Shown one piece after another: positions 7,428 through 15,317 of a DNA stretch of 19,388 nt. How positions within the stretch are numbered: position 1 is the stretch's first letter; the number at the start of each line of letters is the position of its first letter. Both the position numbers and the translations under genes were made by a program. This DNA is from Pseudomonadota bacterium (GTDB lineage: Bacteria; SAR324; XYD2-FULL-50-16; JAHJRI01). The stretch covers positions 1 through 19,388 of the forward strand of contig JAKSDL010000641.1 of assembly GCA_022360105.1 (NCBI GenBank), in the 5' to 3' direction. Under the pieces are notes generated by a model, which saw nothing but the letters and a program-made list of their open reading frames with translations, was not told where the DNA came from and made no database searches.

Positions 7428-8456
7428 ATGAAACAATTTATTCGGAATGCCAGTCTGGCTTTTGTGAGTTTATGTTTGTTCCTTTCGTCCAGTGCCTATG
7501 CGAAAACAATCACACTTAATTTTGCCACCCAGAATTCAAAAACAAGCTGGGGATCAGTCCATGCTTTAAGACCCTGGATCAAACAAGTTGAAAAAGCGAC
7601 CGGGGGTGAAGTTACATTTCGGGTTTTTTACAGCCAGACGCTGGCACCCGGAAAAGAGGCATGGAAGGCGGTTAAAAACCGTATTGCCGACGTTGCCTGG
7701 TGTTTTCACGGCTATTGGCCCGGATTAACTCCTTTGGCTGATGTGGTCAGTCTTCCCGGTCTCAACTATAACTCCGCGGAAAAGGGAAGTGAGATCCTTT
7801 GGAAAACTTACAGCCGATTCCCTGAGATTCAGAAGGAGTTCAACGACAACAAGATTCTACTGTTATATACCAGCAATCCCTATATCCTTATCACCAAGGA
7901 CAAACCGGTAAATACCCTGGAGGACATCCGCGGTATGAAGATTCGGGTTACCGGAGGACCTCCGACTGATCAAATGAAAGCGTTGGGGGGAGTTCCCTTA
8001 CTTATTCCCATGCCCGATACTTATATTGCATTACAAAAAGGGGTGATCGATGGTATGGGTGCTCCTTGGGAAGCCATCCACGGTTTCAGACTTCATGAAG
8101 TGGTAAACCACTACACGGAAGTACCTTTTTCGGCCGTATACTTCTCAATTGCTATGAACAAAGCTGTGTGGAATAAGTTATCCCGTACCCATCAGGAAGC
8201 TATTATGAGTGTAAGCGGTCTGCAGGGCTCAAAATTCTGGGGTGCCTCCTTTTTCGATTCAGCAAAAACCGGTGTAAGGGAGGAAGTAAGTAAAGCAGGA
8301 AAACAAATCAATATCAAACGGCTCAGCCAATCTGAAATCAAGCGTTGGACCGAGGTCAGCAGCAAGCCGATTTGGGAGCGGTGGATTAAAAATATGGATA
8401 GGAAAGGACACCGTAATGCCAGGGAAATCCTGGAATCGGTTCTACAGATGCATTAG
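7428..8456 (+). CDS. dctP: TRAP transporter substrate-binding protein (DctP family)
   Basis: This periplasmic solute-binding protein of 342 residues starts at the ATG at 7428, behind an AAAAAGGGAGAG site; the open frame runs further upstream without a ribosome site. A Sec signal peptide spans residues 1-25, with probable cleavage after Ala-Tyr-Ala. The family core is present: the GMKIRVTGG segment with Arg173, which normally salt-bridges a substrate carboxylate, then Leu-Gly-Gly-Val-Pro and the YIALQKGVIDGM segment. The usual Glu just before that Tyr is Asp-Thr here. The position after the molybdoenzyme pair suggests it captures that enzyme's substrate, most likely an organic acid. The exact ligand cannot be read from sequence. 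Confidence 0.92.
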   Translation: MKQFIRNASLAFVSLCLFLSSSAYAKTITLNFATQNSKTSWGSVHALRPWIKQVEKATGGEVTFRVFYSQTLAPGKEAWKAVKNRIADVAWCFHGYWPGLTPLADVVSLPGLNYNSAEKGSEILWKTYSRFPEIQKEFNDNKILLLYTSNPYILITKDKPVNTLEDIRGMKIRVTGGPPTDQMKALGGVPLLIPMPDTYIALQKGVIDGMGAPWEAIHGFRLHEVVNHYTEVPFSAVYFSIAMNKAVWNKLSRTHQEAIMSVSGLQGSKFWGASFFDSAKTGVREEVSKAGKQINIKRLSQSEIKRWTEVSSKPIWERWIKNMDRKGHRNAREILESVLQMH

Positions 8457-8469
8457 CTCTCTCCTCCAA

Positions 8470-8497
8470 GGTATCAAGTCAGGGACGACTTGATGCC
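8470..8497 (+). repeat. Intergenic hairpin between dctP and dctQ
   Basis: GGTATCAAGTC (8470-8480) and GACTTGATGCC (8487-8497) form an 11-base stem with one G-T pair and a 6-base loop. No T run follows directly. In TRAP operons such a hairpin often protects the abundant dctP message from decay or gives partial termination. Its core TCAAGTC/GACTTGA is also the core of the repeat arms at 1740-1829, so it may be a reduced relative of that element. Confidence 0.55.
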
Positions 8498-8576
8498 TAG
8501 GTTTGAGTGAAAAAAGCTTCTTAAACAACAGAATCATCGAAACGTGTCAATCCACTTGTGTCTTTGGAGATAAACC

Positions 8577-9083
8577 ATGAATTTCATCGCTGTTAGACGA
8601 GCGCCGGTTACTCTGTTCAATTACCTGGTGAACATTCTTCTGTTCATCGCCGGGACAGTTCTGGCTCTGATGATGTTTTTGACTGCCGCTGATGTCATCT
8701 GCCGGTACCTCCTGAATATTCCTATTGCCGGTGCCTTTGAGACAGTAGAGTTTTTGATGGCAATATTCATTTCGTTTTCCGTGGTTTATTGCGAAAAAAG
8801 AAAAATGCATATTTCCGTTGATATTATTACTGACCGGTTGCCTGCAATAGTTCGCAAGATTCTTGCGGTACCTGTTGCTGCATTGACCTTGGTTTTTTTT
8901 GCTTTGGTTTCCTGGCAGTGCATATTGTATGTCGGGGAAGAATTTGAATCAAAAATGACTTCCCCGGTACTCTTGATCTCGATTTATCCTTTCATCATTC
9001 CGGTTGCCCTGGCATTTGTCATTCTGACATTCCTGCTGCTGTTCAACCTGTTGGAAACAATATCATCTTTTACAAGGAACTAA
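8577..9083 (+). CDS. dctQ: TRAP transporter small membrane subunit (DctQ family)
   Basis: A 168-residue inner-membrane protein with four predicted hydrophobic helices (about residues 18-40, 50-72, 92-115 and 130-158), the usual DctQ layout. The Asp-Val-Ile-Cys-Arg-Tyr-Leu-Leu segment after helix 1 and the Glu-Thr-Val-Glu-Phe-Leu-Met segment in helix 2 fit the family. The start ATG follows TTTGGAGA. It stops 4 bases before the large subunit, so the two are cotranscribed. It should bridge the large permease and the binding protein. Confidence 0.9.
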   Translation: MNFIAVRRAPVTLFNYLVNILLFIAGTVLALMMFLTAADVICRYLLNIPIAGAFETVEFLMAIFISFSVVYCEKRKMHISVDIITDRLPAIVRKILAVPVAALTLVFFALVSWQCILYVGEEFESKMTSPVLLISIYPFIIPVALAFVILTFLLLFNLLETISSFTRN

Positions 9084-9087
9084 CGAT

Positions 9088-10389
9088 ATGAGTCCAATAA
9101 CAGTAGGTTTTATCGGGATCGCAATTTTACTTGTCCTCTTGTTTTCCAGAATGCAAATAGGCGTTGCCATGGGCTTGGTCGGGTTTTGCGGATTTGCGTA
9201 TATCATCGGTTTTGACGCTGCACTGGGTCTTTTGAAAACGGTTCCCTATGCAACGTTTTCGCAGCAGAGCCTTAGTGTTATACCGCTCTTCATTCTCATG
9301 GGATCGTTTTGTTTTTCCGCCGGAATCAGTGAAGATCTCTATCGGGGAATTCATAAATGGCTGGGCCATCTGCGGGGAGGCCTGGCGACGGCTACCGTAG
9401 TTGCTTGCGCTTGCTTTGCCGCTATCAGCGGATCCAGTCTTGCCACAGTGGCAACGATGGGAAAAGTGGCCATGCCGGAGATGAGAAGATACAACTACTC
9501 AGCAGCCCTTGCCACCGGTTCCATCGCTGCTGGAGGTTCAATGGGAATCCTGATTCCCCCCAGCGTCATTTTAATCATTTATGGAATCATCACGGAGCAG
9601 TCAATTGGCAAGCTGTTTCTGGCTGGTTTTATACCGGGACTCCTTGAAGGTATTTTTTACATTATCACTATCCGAGTGATTACCGGCAGAGATCCCAAAG
9701 CAGGACCCAGGGGGCCGGAAGCTCCGTTTCGTGAAAAAATTATGGCCCTCAGGAGTACCTGGGAAGTCGCAATCCTGTTTCTGGTTGTGATCGGCGGCAT
9801 CTACCTGGGATGGTTTACACCAACGGAAGCTGCTGGTGTGGGAGCTTTTGGTGCGTTCCTGCTTACGATTATCCGCAAAAAGCTTAACCGTAATTCGTTT
9901 GTTAAGAGCCTGGTAGATACCAGCATGACTTCCGGGATGTTGTTTGCCATTATCCTCGGTGCCATGGTATTGGGTTACTTTCTTTCAGTCACACGATTAC
10001 CCCATGAACTGGCCACTGTAGTGTCAACTTTGCCGGTCAACCGTTATGTCATTTTAATTCTGATTCTGATCACCACCCTGGTTTTGGGCTGTGTGATGGA
10101 TTCCATGGCCATTGTTCTGCTGACAATTCCGGTTTTTTACCCGTTAATCCTGGAGCTGGGATTCGATCCGATTTGGTTTGGCATTTTGGTAGTAAGAGTC
10201 ACGGAGATGGGGCTGATCACACCGCCGGTCGGTTTGAATGTTTACGTTATCAAAGGAATTAGCGGTACGCCCATGAAAACTGTTTTTAAAGGGATATATC
10301 CGTTTCTGATTGCCGATTTATGTGAGGTGATCCTGTTGATAGCCTTTCCACAGATCACACTGTTCCTGCCCAATTTGATGGATATTTAA
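9088..10389 (+). CDS. dctM: TRAP transporter large permease (DctM family)
   Basis: A 433-residue inner-membrane carrier subunit with about 12 hydrophobic helices, full length for DctM. It drives uptake using the sodium or proton gradient. Family features include the Ala-Ile-Ser-Gly-Ser-Ser segment, the Pro-Pro-Ser-Val-Ile-Leu-Ile-Ile-Tyr-Gly loop, the Phe-Thr-Pro-Thr-Glu-Ala-Ala-Gly motif and the late GLITPPVGLNVYVIKGI segment. AAGGA lies upstream of the start. This completes a three-gene TRAP system with the preceding two genes. The next gene converges on it; the 123-base gap contains no clear terminator hairpin. Confidence 0.93.
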   Translation: MSPITVGFIGIAILLVLLFSRMQIGVAMGLVGFCGFAYIIGFDAALGLLKTVPYATFSQQSLSVIPLFILMGSFCFSAGISEDLYRGIHKWLGHLRGGLATATVVACACFAAISGSSLATVATMGKVAMPEMRRYNYSAALATGSIAAGGSMGILIPPSVILIIYGIITEQSIGKLFLAGFIPGLLEGIFYIITIRVITGRDPKAGPRGPEAPFREKIMALRSTWEVAILFLVVIGGIYLGWFTPTEAAGVGAFGAFLLTIIRKKLNRNSFVKSLVDTSMTSGMLFAIILGAMVLGYFLSVTRLPHELATVVSTLPVNRYVILILILITTLVLGCVMDSMAIVLLTIPVFYPLILELGFDPIWFGILVVRVTEMGLITPPVGLNVYVIKGISGTPMKTVFKGIYPFLIADLCEVILLIAFPQITLFLPNLMDI

Positions 10390-10512
10390 ATCCCATGTTC
10401 GTGAAGGTGAAATGAAGGGTTGAGTAGGGGGATAGGTCGATTTTTCTTTTTGAACAAACAATACCCGGCCGTCCCTCCGCTCCGACAAGCGTAAAACTGT
10501 TCTGTTGATCGT

Positions 10513-12297
10513 CTAAAGGTAAAAGAAGAAAATCAATAAAACGGTGATAAGAATAAAAAGGAAGGACATTATTCCTCCACCTTTCAAATAGTCTCGGTTT
10601 TTATAACCTCCGGGTCCCATTAAGAAAGCATTTACCTGGTGAGTGGGAAGTAAAAATGAATTTGAAGCCGTCACCGCGACTAAAAGTCCAAGAGCTTCCG
10701 GGGATATGTTTGCCATTTTACCCATAAAAGCGGCCAAAGGGACCAGCAGGACCGTGGCAGCTACATTTGACATAAAAAGGGTGAATACTGTTGTCAGAAT
10801 GGATATGGAGAGCAAGATGAAGATCGGATGAGCTTCACTGATCAGACTGAAGATCAGTTCGGCTGAATACTGCGCCGCACCACTCTTATTCATGGCGATT
10901 CCCATTGGAATCAATCCTCCTAACAGAAAAACCGTTCTCCAATCGATGGCTTTATAGGCCTCTTCAATATTCAAAACACCGAGCAGGATCATGGCTGCTG
11001 CCCCGGTAAAAAGGCAATGGGATAGTTGGAATCCTGATAATGCCAGCATTATTGAACCCAAAAAACAGAATAAGGCTAACAGGGGTTTTTTCTTATGGCG
11101 TATTGTATCCTGGAGCCTGGAAATAGGTATCAATGCCTTCGAGTTCTTTATTTCCCAGATTTTTTCCCATAATCCATGAATGATTAAAATATCCCCGGCA
11201 CCAAACTTTTCATCTGAAAAATCACTGTATATTGCTCCCTGATCGTTGTGGAGTTGGACAGGCTCGACCCCAAATTTTTTCCTGAATGAAATTTCTTTAA
11301 GGGAATGCCCTTTCAACGAGGAATAGGGTGGAATAATTACTTCTGCATACCCGAATCTCTTTAACTCCTCCGTTAACTGTTCTTTTTCGGGATTGAGTTT
11401 TAAGATTTGATAGTCTTCGGTAAATCGCAAAAATCCTTCCGTGGGGCCGCATAAAACCAGAGTTTGTCCTTCGGAAAAAGCAGTGTGTCTCCAGGGAACA
11501 TAAAGGATGTCATCGGATTCTTTTAAGATTAACAGGTGCAGCTTGTATATGTCCCATAACTGAATGGAGTCCAGCTTTTTTCCAATAATCCCTGAGTGTT
11601 TCAAAACCTTTCCAATATGATGTTCGTTTGAAATACTGTAATAGTCTATCAGTGTGGCCTGATCATCGACTGTCTGCAGCGATTCGGACTGGGGCAAAAC
11701 AAACTTTCCCAAAAACAGGAAGTATAAAATTCCGGCTCCCAACAAGGCAAAGCCTATTGGTGTGACATCAAAAATTCCAAAGGGTTGGGCACCGCTTTTT
11801 GCCAGAAGATCGTTGAGAATAATTAAAGGACTTGATCCAAACAGGGTCAGGGTCCCTCCGAGTATTGCCGAGAAACCAATGGGCATTAACAGCTTTGACG
11901 GAGATATCCCTGCTTGATTTGAGATTCTTAATACCGCCGGCAGAAATAGTGCAGTTGCTCCAATGTTTTGAATAAATGCGGAGAGAATACCCACAGCACC
12001 GCTAATAACTGCAGTCAATCGCTTTCGGCTTTTTCCTGCAACTAACAGGATCGGTTTGGTTAGGTGATTCATAATACCGGATTTATCGACGCCATATCCG
12101 AGAATCATGACTGCCATAACCGATATCACGGCATTACTTGATAAACCTGAAAAGGTTTCCGCAGGGGTGATCAAGCCAAACCAGGGCAGGGCAATCATTA
12201 CAACGATCGCAACCACATCCACTCTCAGTTTTTCACTGACAAACAGTACAATGGTTGTTGCCAGTATGAACAAAGTTAATGCTATCTGATAAGTCAT
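10513..12297 (-). CDS. SLC13-family anion/dicarboxylate permease with RCK_C-like domains
   Basis: A 594-residue inner-membrane transporter. I prefer the ATG at 12297, because the protein then opens with a transmembrane helix as usual in the family and AGGG lies upstream. The ATG at 12363 would add 22 residues but has a poor ribosome site. The N-terminal half carries about five helices, with SGAVGILSAFIQNIGATALF and the GGTLTLFGSSP loop. A cytoplasmic insertion of about 170 residues follows and looks like two RCK_C (TrkA-C) domains. The second helix bundle has SNVAATVLLVP and TASNSFLLPTHQVNAF. RCK_C-containing members are found among putative sulfate, sulfite or dicarboxylate carriers; the substrate is not decidable here. 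It faces the chemoreceptor gene divergently. Confidence 0.87.
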   Translation of the reverse strand: MTYQIALTLFILATTIVLFVSEKLRVDVVAIVVMIALPWFGLITPAETFSGLSSNAVISVMAVMILGYGVDKSGIMNHLTKPILLVAGKSRKRLTAVISGAVGILSAFIQNIGATALFLPAVLRISNQAGISPSKLLMPIGFSAILGGTLTLFGSSPLIILNDLLAKSGAQPFGIFDVTPIGFALLGAGILYFLFLGKFVLPQSESLQTVDDQATLIDYYSISNEHHIGKVLKHSGIIGKKLDSIQLWDIYKLHLLILKESDDILYVPWRHTAFSEGQTLVLCGPTEGFLRFTEDYQILKLNPEKEQLTEELKRFGYAEVIIPPYSSLKGHSLKEISFRKKFGVEPVQLHNDQGAIYSDFSDEKFGAGDILIIHGLWEKIWEIKNSKALIPISRLQDTIRHKKKPLLALFCFLGSIMLALSGFQLSHCLFTGAAAMILLGVLNIEEAYKAIDWRTVFLLGGLIPMGIAMNKSGAAQYSAELIFSLISEAHPIFILLSISILTTVFTLFMSNVAATVLLVPLAAFMGKMANISPEALGLLVAVTASNSFLLPTHQVNAFLMGPGGYKNRDYLKGGGIMSFLFILITVLLIFFFYL

Positions 12298-12417
12298 GAA
12301 TAACCCTGGTATTCTGATTGATAGTGTTTGGAATCGGTACGCAAAAGATTGTGTGCCAGTCATTGCCTGGTAGTAAATCTCATCATACCGCGGGAGTTCA
12401 AAATGTCAAAGAAACGA

Positions 12418-12431
12418 ATTCTGATCAGAAT
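12418..12431. promoter_or_regulatory. Perfect 14-base palindrome, possible operator
   Basis: ATTCTGATCAGAAT equals its own reverse complement. It lies between the divergent SLC13 and chemoreceptor genes, about 120 bases upstream of the chosen SLC13 start and about 65 bases before the chemoreceptor's candidate -35. It could bind a dimeric regulator; none is encoded directly next to it. Confidence 0.4.
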
Positions 12432-12494
12432 ACAGGGACCAGAGTCTGACACTTGAATTGGTGATTTTTTGTTTAGGCACTAATTAAACCAGGT

Positions 12495-12524
12495 TTGAAA
12501 AATCCTCTATAGTGTGCTTATTAT
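12495..12524 (+). promoter_or_regulatory. Sigma-70-type promoter for the chemoreceptor gene
   Basis: TTGAAA (12495-12500) and TATTAT (12519-12524) are separated by 18 bases. Transcription would begin near 12531, giving a leader of about 110 bases that includes the hairpin at 12550-12581. Confidence 0.5.
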
Positions 12525-12549
12525 ATCAGCCAGGTAAGAAAAAACATGG

Positions 12550-12581
12550 AGGTGTATCGGTAACACCTTGGGGTTTTTTTT
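12550..12581 (+). terminator. Hairpin plus T run in the chemoreceptor leader
   Basis: AGGTGT (12550-12555) pairs with ACACCT (12563-12568) around loop ATCGGTA. After TGGGG comes a run of eight T (12574-12581). It resembles an intrinsic terminator with a short stem, although the gap of five bases before the T run is longer than ideal. It points toward the chemoreceptor and sits inside its predicted leader, so it would act as an attenuator or leader hairpin rather than ending an upstream gene. Confidence 0.4.
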
Positions 12582-12640
12582 CATCCAAAAACCGGGTTCT
12601 TGGTCAAGGAAAGAGAGTGTTAAATGATTAAGGGAGGATT

Positions 12641-14320
12641 ATGACAACACAAAACGAAGGTGCACTTTTACATTGGATGGTAAATGAGAAGATCAGGCAA
12701 AATCAGATAGATTTTTCACGAGCCAAAGTGATACTAGTCTTTGTTTTGATTCTGGGTGTCTTATCAATCATCATGTCTGTCTGGCAGTTCTCTCTTGGTT
12801 TCCCGATTAGGGCTATTCCCATCCTGATGGCTGGAATTCTCTCCTTTTCCGTTCCCTTTATTTTACGGTGGGTAACTTCCTTTGTTGTCCCCGGAATCAT
12901 ACTGACATCCATTCTTTATACGGTTGTTACGTTCATGCTTATCATCAGCAGTGGGGTGCTGAATTTTACCGTTGCCTGGTACGGGATGATCTGCATTCTT
13001 GCATACATTGTTATCGGCACTCGCGGCGGATTGTTTTTTGGAGCTCTGTCCATTGCAACCTTGTTCGTGGTGTTTTGGTTTGAGAAAAGCCTTGTTTTAA
13101 CGCTTGGCGATATTACTTATCCAATTGATTCATTAATGATAAACAGTATCAATATATTAGGCTCAGCCGGTTTGCTGTTTGCCTACAGCAGAATGAATCA
13201 GAAGTTTCAAAACCAGTTACAAAGCACTGTCGAAAAAATCGGAAAGGATGAAGAACAAAAAGTGCAAACTCTGGACGATACAAGCGAAGTATTAACATCG
13301 CTCGCCCAGGGGGATCTTACAAAACGAATAACGTCTGATTTCACCGGCTTCGAACAATTGAAGAGCACAATCAACAATACCATGACTATGCTGGAACAGA
13401 TTGTGTCCAAGATAATAGTGATCAGTGAACACGTAACAAAAGGAGCCAGGGAACTCTCGCAGGGATCACAGAACCTGGCGAACGGCACAGCGCAACAGGC
13501 CGCAAGCCTGGAGGAGATATCATCTTCCATGAGTGAAATCGGGGCACAGGCTAAAATCAACAATGAAAAATCGATCCAGGCCCAGGCCTTGTCAACACAA
13601 ACTACAAAAGGCGTTACTGATGGTAATCAACAGATGCAATTGATGACGAAGTCCATGGAGACAATCAGCAATACCAGCTCCGAAGTCTCCAAAGTGATTA
13701 AAGTCATTGATGAAATCGCATTCCAAACCAATTTACTTGCGCTCAACGCTGCGGTTGAAGCAGCACGGGCCGGAAAATACGGAAAAGGATTTGCAGTTGT
13801 CGCAGAAGAAGTCAGAAACCTGGCCAGTCGCAGTGCCAATGCAGCTAAAGACACTACACAACTGATAGAAAATTCGATTAAAGAGGTTGCATCGGGAGTA
13901 GAAAATGCTTCAAAAACTGCTGAAGTGCTTGGCGGAATTATGGGCGATATCGAAAAGGTTAATGACTTCATTGGTGAAATTGCCGCTGCTTCCCAAGAAC
14001 AGGTTTCCGGCGTAAATGAGGTTAATACCAGTCTAACCAACGTAAACAATGTGATTCAGCAAAATTCATCCATTTCAGAGGAATCGGCCAGCGCCTCCAC
14101 TGAACTTTCTGCACAGGCCACAGACCTACAAAAAATGGTTCGCATCTTCAAACTCACTGATCAGGTTATCGAAACCCGACAGATCGTTGCTGCCGATAAA
14201 CCAATAAAAAAGCCGGAAATTTCTCCGATCCCACAGATAGAAAAAAAAGAGGTAACACAAATTGCAGAAAGAAAAACCATCATGCTGGATGATGAAGATT
14301 TCGGAAAATACGGTAATTAG
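12641..14320 (+). CDS. Methyl-accepting chemotaxis protein with a multi-pass membrane sensor
   Basis: A 559-residue chemoreceptor. Residues 29-183 hold about six hydrophobic helices in place of the usual periplasmic ligand domain, so it probably senses within or at the membrane. A HAMP-like stretch is at about 215-250 (Leu-Ala-Gln-Gly-Asp-Leu-Thr). The signalling domain runs from about 255 to 505, with the hairpin tip EIAFQTNLLALNAAVEAARA (358-377) that contacts CheA and CheW, followed by GKGFAVVAEEVRNLA. The C-terminus has no obvious CheR-binding pentapeptide. The start follows AGGGAGG (12631-12637). The signal sensed is unknown; the neighbours suggest a carboxylate or energy-state cue. It shows the host is motile or recently was. 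Confidence 0.92.
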   Translation: MTTQNEGALLHWMVNEKIRQNQIDFSRAKVILVFVLILGVLSIIMSVWQFSLGFPIRAIPILMAGILSFSVPFILRWVTSFVVPGIILTSILYTVVTFMLIISSGVLNFTVAWYGMICILAYIVIGTRGGLFFGALSIATLFVVFWFEKSLVLTLGDITYPIDSLMINSINILGSAGLLFAYSRMNQKFQNQLQSTVEKIGKDEEQKVQTLDDTSEVLTSLAQGDLTKRITSDFTGFEQLKSTINNTMTMLEQIVSKIIVISEHVTKGARELSQGSQNLANGTAQQAASLEEISSSMSEIGAQAKINNEKSIQAQALSTQTTKGVTDGNQQMQLMTKSMETISNTSSEVSKVIKVIDEIAFQTNLLALNAAVEAARAGKYGKGFAVVAEEVRNLASRSANAAKDTTQLIENSIKEVASGVENASKTAEVLGGIMGDIEKVNDFIGEIAAASQEQVSGVNEVNTSLTNVNNVIQQNSSISEESASASTELSAQATDLQKMVRIFKLTDQVIETRQIVAADKPIKKPEISPIPQIEKKEVTQIAERKTIMLDDEDFGKYGN

Positions 14321-14343
14321 GAGTAAACCATGGGTAGCGTTGA

Positions 14344-14380
14344 CCAACTAGATCTACTTGGGTAAACTTGACCTATATAA
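14344..14380 (+). promoter_or_regulatory. Candidate operator and -10 of the toxin-antitoxin operon
   Basis: CCAACTAGATCTACTTGG (14344-14361) is an 18-base near-palindrome with eight of nine pairs matching, centred on AGATCT. A TATATA -10-like box follows at 14374-14379, with only a poor -35. This fits a promoter repressed by its own Phd/YefM-type antitoxin. Autoregulation is known for the family; this particular site is inferred. Confidence 0.45.
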
Positions 14381-14399
14381 ATCATTAAGGTGAGGAAAA

Positions 14400-14633
14400 A
14401 TGATTGTCAATGTGTCAGAAGCAAAAGCGAAACTTTCTAAGCTCGTCGATATGGCTTACAACGGTGAAGAGGTTATTATTGCAAAGAACAATTTACCCTT
14501 AGTCAAATTGGTTTCTCACAAACCAAAAGCAAAACGTAAACTTGGTATTCTTAAGGGGAAAATAGAAATTCCTGATGACTTTCTGGAAGAAGATGACGAG
14601 ATCAATGCGATGTTTTATGGGGATCAATCATGA
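14400..14633 (+). CDS. Phd/YefM-family antitoxin
   Basis: A 77-residue antitoxin. The N-terminus (Val-Ser-Glu-Ala-Lys-Ala-Lys-Leu-Ser-Lys-Leu, then Gly-Glu-Glu-Val-Ile-Ile-Ala-Lys) is the standard Phd/YefM DNA-binding fold. The acidic C-terminal tail (Asp-Asp-Phe-Leu-Glu-Glu-Asp-Asp-Glu) would wrap the toxin. It should bind and neutralise the PIN protein and repress the operon. The start follows AAGGTGAGG. The stop overlaps the toxin start by four bases (ATGA), so the two are translationally coupled. Confidence 0.9.
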   Translation: MIVNVSEAKAKLSKLVDMAYNGEEVIIAKNNLPLVKLVSHKPKAKRKLGILKGKIEIPDDFLEEDDEINAMFYGDQS

Positions 14634-15001
14634 GAATTCTGGTTGATACTCACATATTTCTATGGATGTTAGCGAGTCCGGAAAAATTCAGTGAGACCAG
14701 ACGTTATGAACTCGAATCATCGACCAATGAGTTATACCTTAGCGCGATAAGTGTTGCGGAATTGATGATTAAGCATTCAATAAAAAAAATTAAGGTCAAT
14801 TTTGATCCTATGGAAATGGCTAATAAAATTGGTCTTGAGATACTCAGTTTTTCCGGTGAGGAGGCCATGGTTTTAAAAGAGCTGCCTTTTCACCACAAAG
14901 ATCCTTTTGATAGGATGTTAATAGCACAGTCCTTGACCAACAAACTTATCCTGATGTCAGATGATTCAAAGTTTCAGCTCTATGACTGCAAGACTATTTA
15001 A
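14630..15001 (+). CDS. PIN-domain ribonuclease toxin (VapC-like)
   Basis: A 123-residue toxin predicted to cut RNA with Mg2+. The acidic PIN residues are present: Asp6 in the LVDTHIFLW start, Glu44 in Val-Ala-Glu-Leu, Asp91 and Asp94 in HHKDPFDRMLIAQ, and Asp111 or Asp112 in Leu-Met-Ser-Asp-Asp. The length is normal and no residue of the active site is lost, so it looks functional. It pairs with the Phd-type antitoxin, a common combination. The system sits between a chemoreceptor gene and a repeat element, which suggests arrival as a small insert. VapC-type symbols vary, so none is given. Confidence 0.9.
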   Translation: MRILVDTHIFLWMLASPEKFSETRRYELESSTNELYLSAISVAELMIKHSIKKIKVNFDPMEMANKIGLEILSFSGEEAMVLKELPFHHKDPFDRMLIAQSLTNKLILMSDDSKFQLYDCKTI

Positions 15002-15033
15002 CATGGCAATTGCATGAAGATTGTTGCAAAAAA

Positions 15034-15110
15034 GGATCAGATCTCCTTTTGATTTTCTTGCTGGCCCTTCCCGAATATCTCAAGAGAATTCAAAAGAAGA
15101 CTCGATCTCC
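15034..15110. repeat. Intergenic inverted-repeat element, copy 2 (diverged)
   Basis: Arms at about 15034-15055 and 15087-15110 are imperfect inverted repeats of one another. They also match the arms of the element at 1740-1829 (shared core CTTTTGA and TCAAAAGAAGACT). The space between arms also matches copy 1, for example CTTGCT(T)GGC(T/C)CTT and a GAA-C/T-ATC block, with about 10 bases missing. This copy lies 30 bases after the toxin stop. Both copies therefore sit at the 3' ends of genes. Confidence 0.65.
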
Positions 15111-15317
15111 TTCCATTCTTAAGCTGTCCTCTTTAAAAACTCCATTTTGTTGATGCAAAGCTGTTTTTACCTGCAAATTTCTGTTCCTTGGATGTACGCT
15201 ATATTTTGACGCTGGTAAAATTGAATGATGAGTTTTCGACGAAAAGCGTTGTTCCGATGATCCCCTGACAAAAGTATAGAACCAGTCAAGCTAACAGAAT
15301 TTGAGACGGACTTTGTC
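15111..15317 (+). other. Spacer before the sensor kinase gene
   Basis: No gene or clear structure was found here. A TATATT box near 15200 and a CTGACA near 15267 are possible promoter parts, but neither has a convincing partner element. The kinase start is preceded only by a weak GAGACGGA ribosome site. Confidence 0.3.

Noticed and set aside
8470..8497. Full intrinsic terminator after dctP
   Set aside because: The stem is good, but no T run follows, and dctQ/dctM need read-through; listed as an intergenic hairpin instead.
12298..12363. Upstream start for the SLC13 gene
   Set aside because: The extra 22 residues precede the normal first helix, and the upstream ribosome site is too close to the ATG; kept only as an alternative.
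12624..12644. Six-codon leader ORF overlapping the chemoreceptor start
   Set aside because: It has no ribosome site of its own, and such short frames arise easily by chance.
15004..15014. TGGCAATTGCA as a sigma-54 promoter
   Set aside because: The GG and GC blocks are far too close together for -24/-12 spacing.
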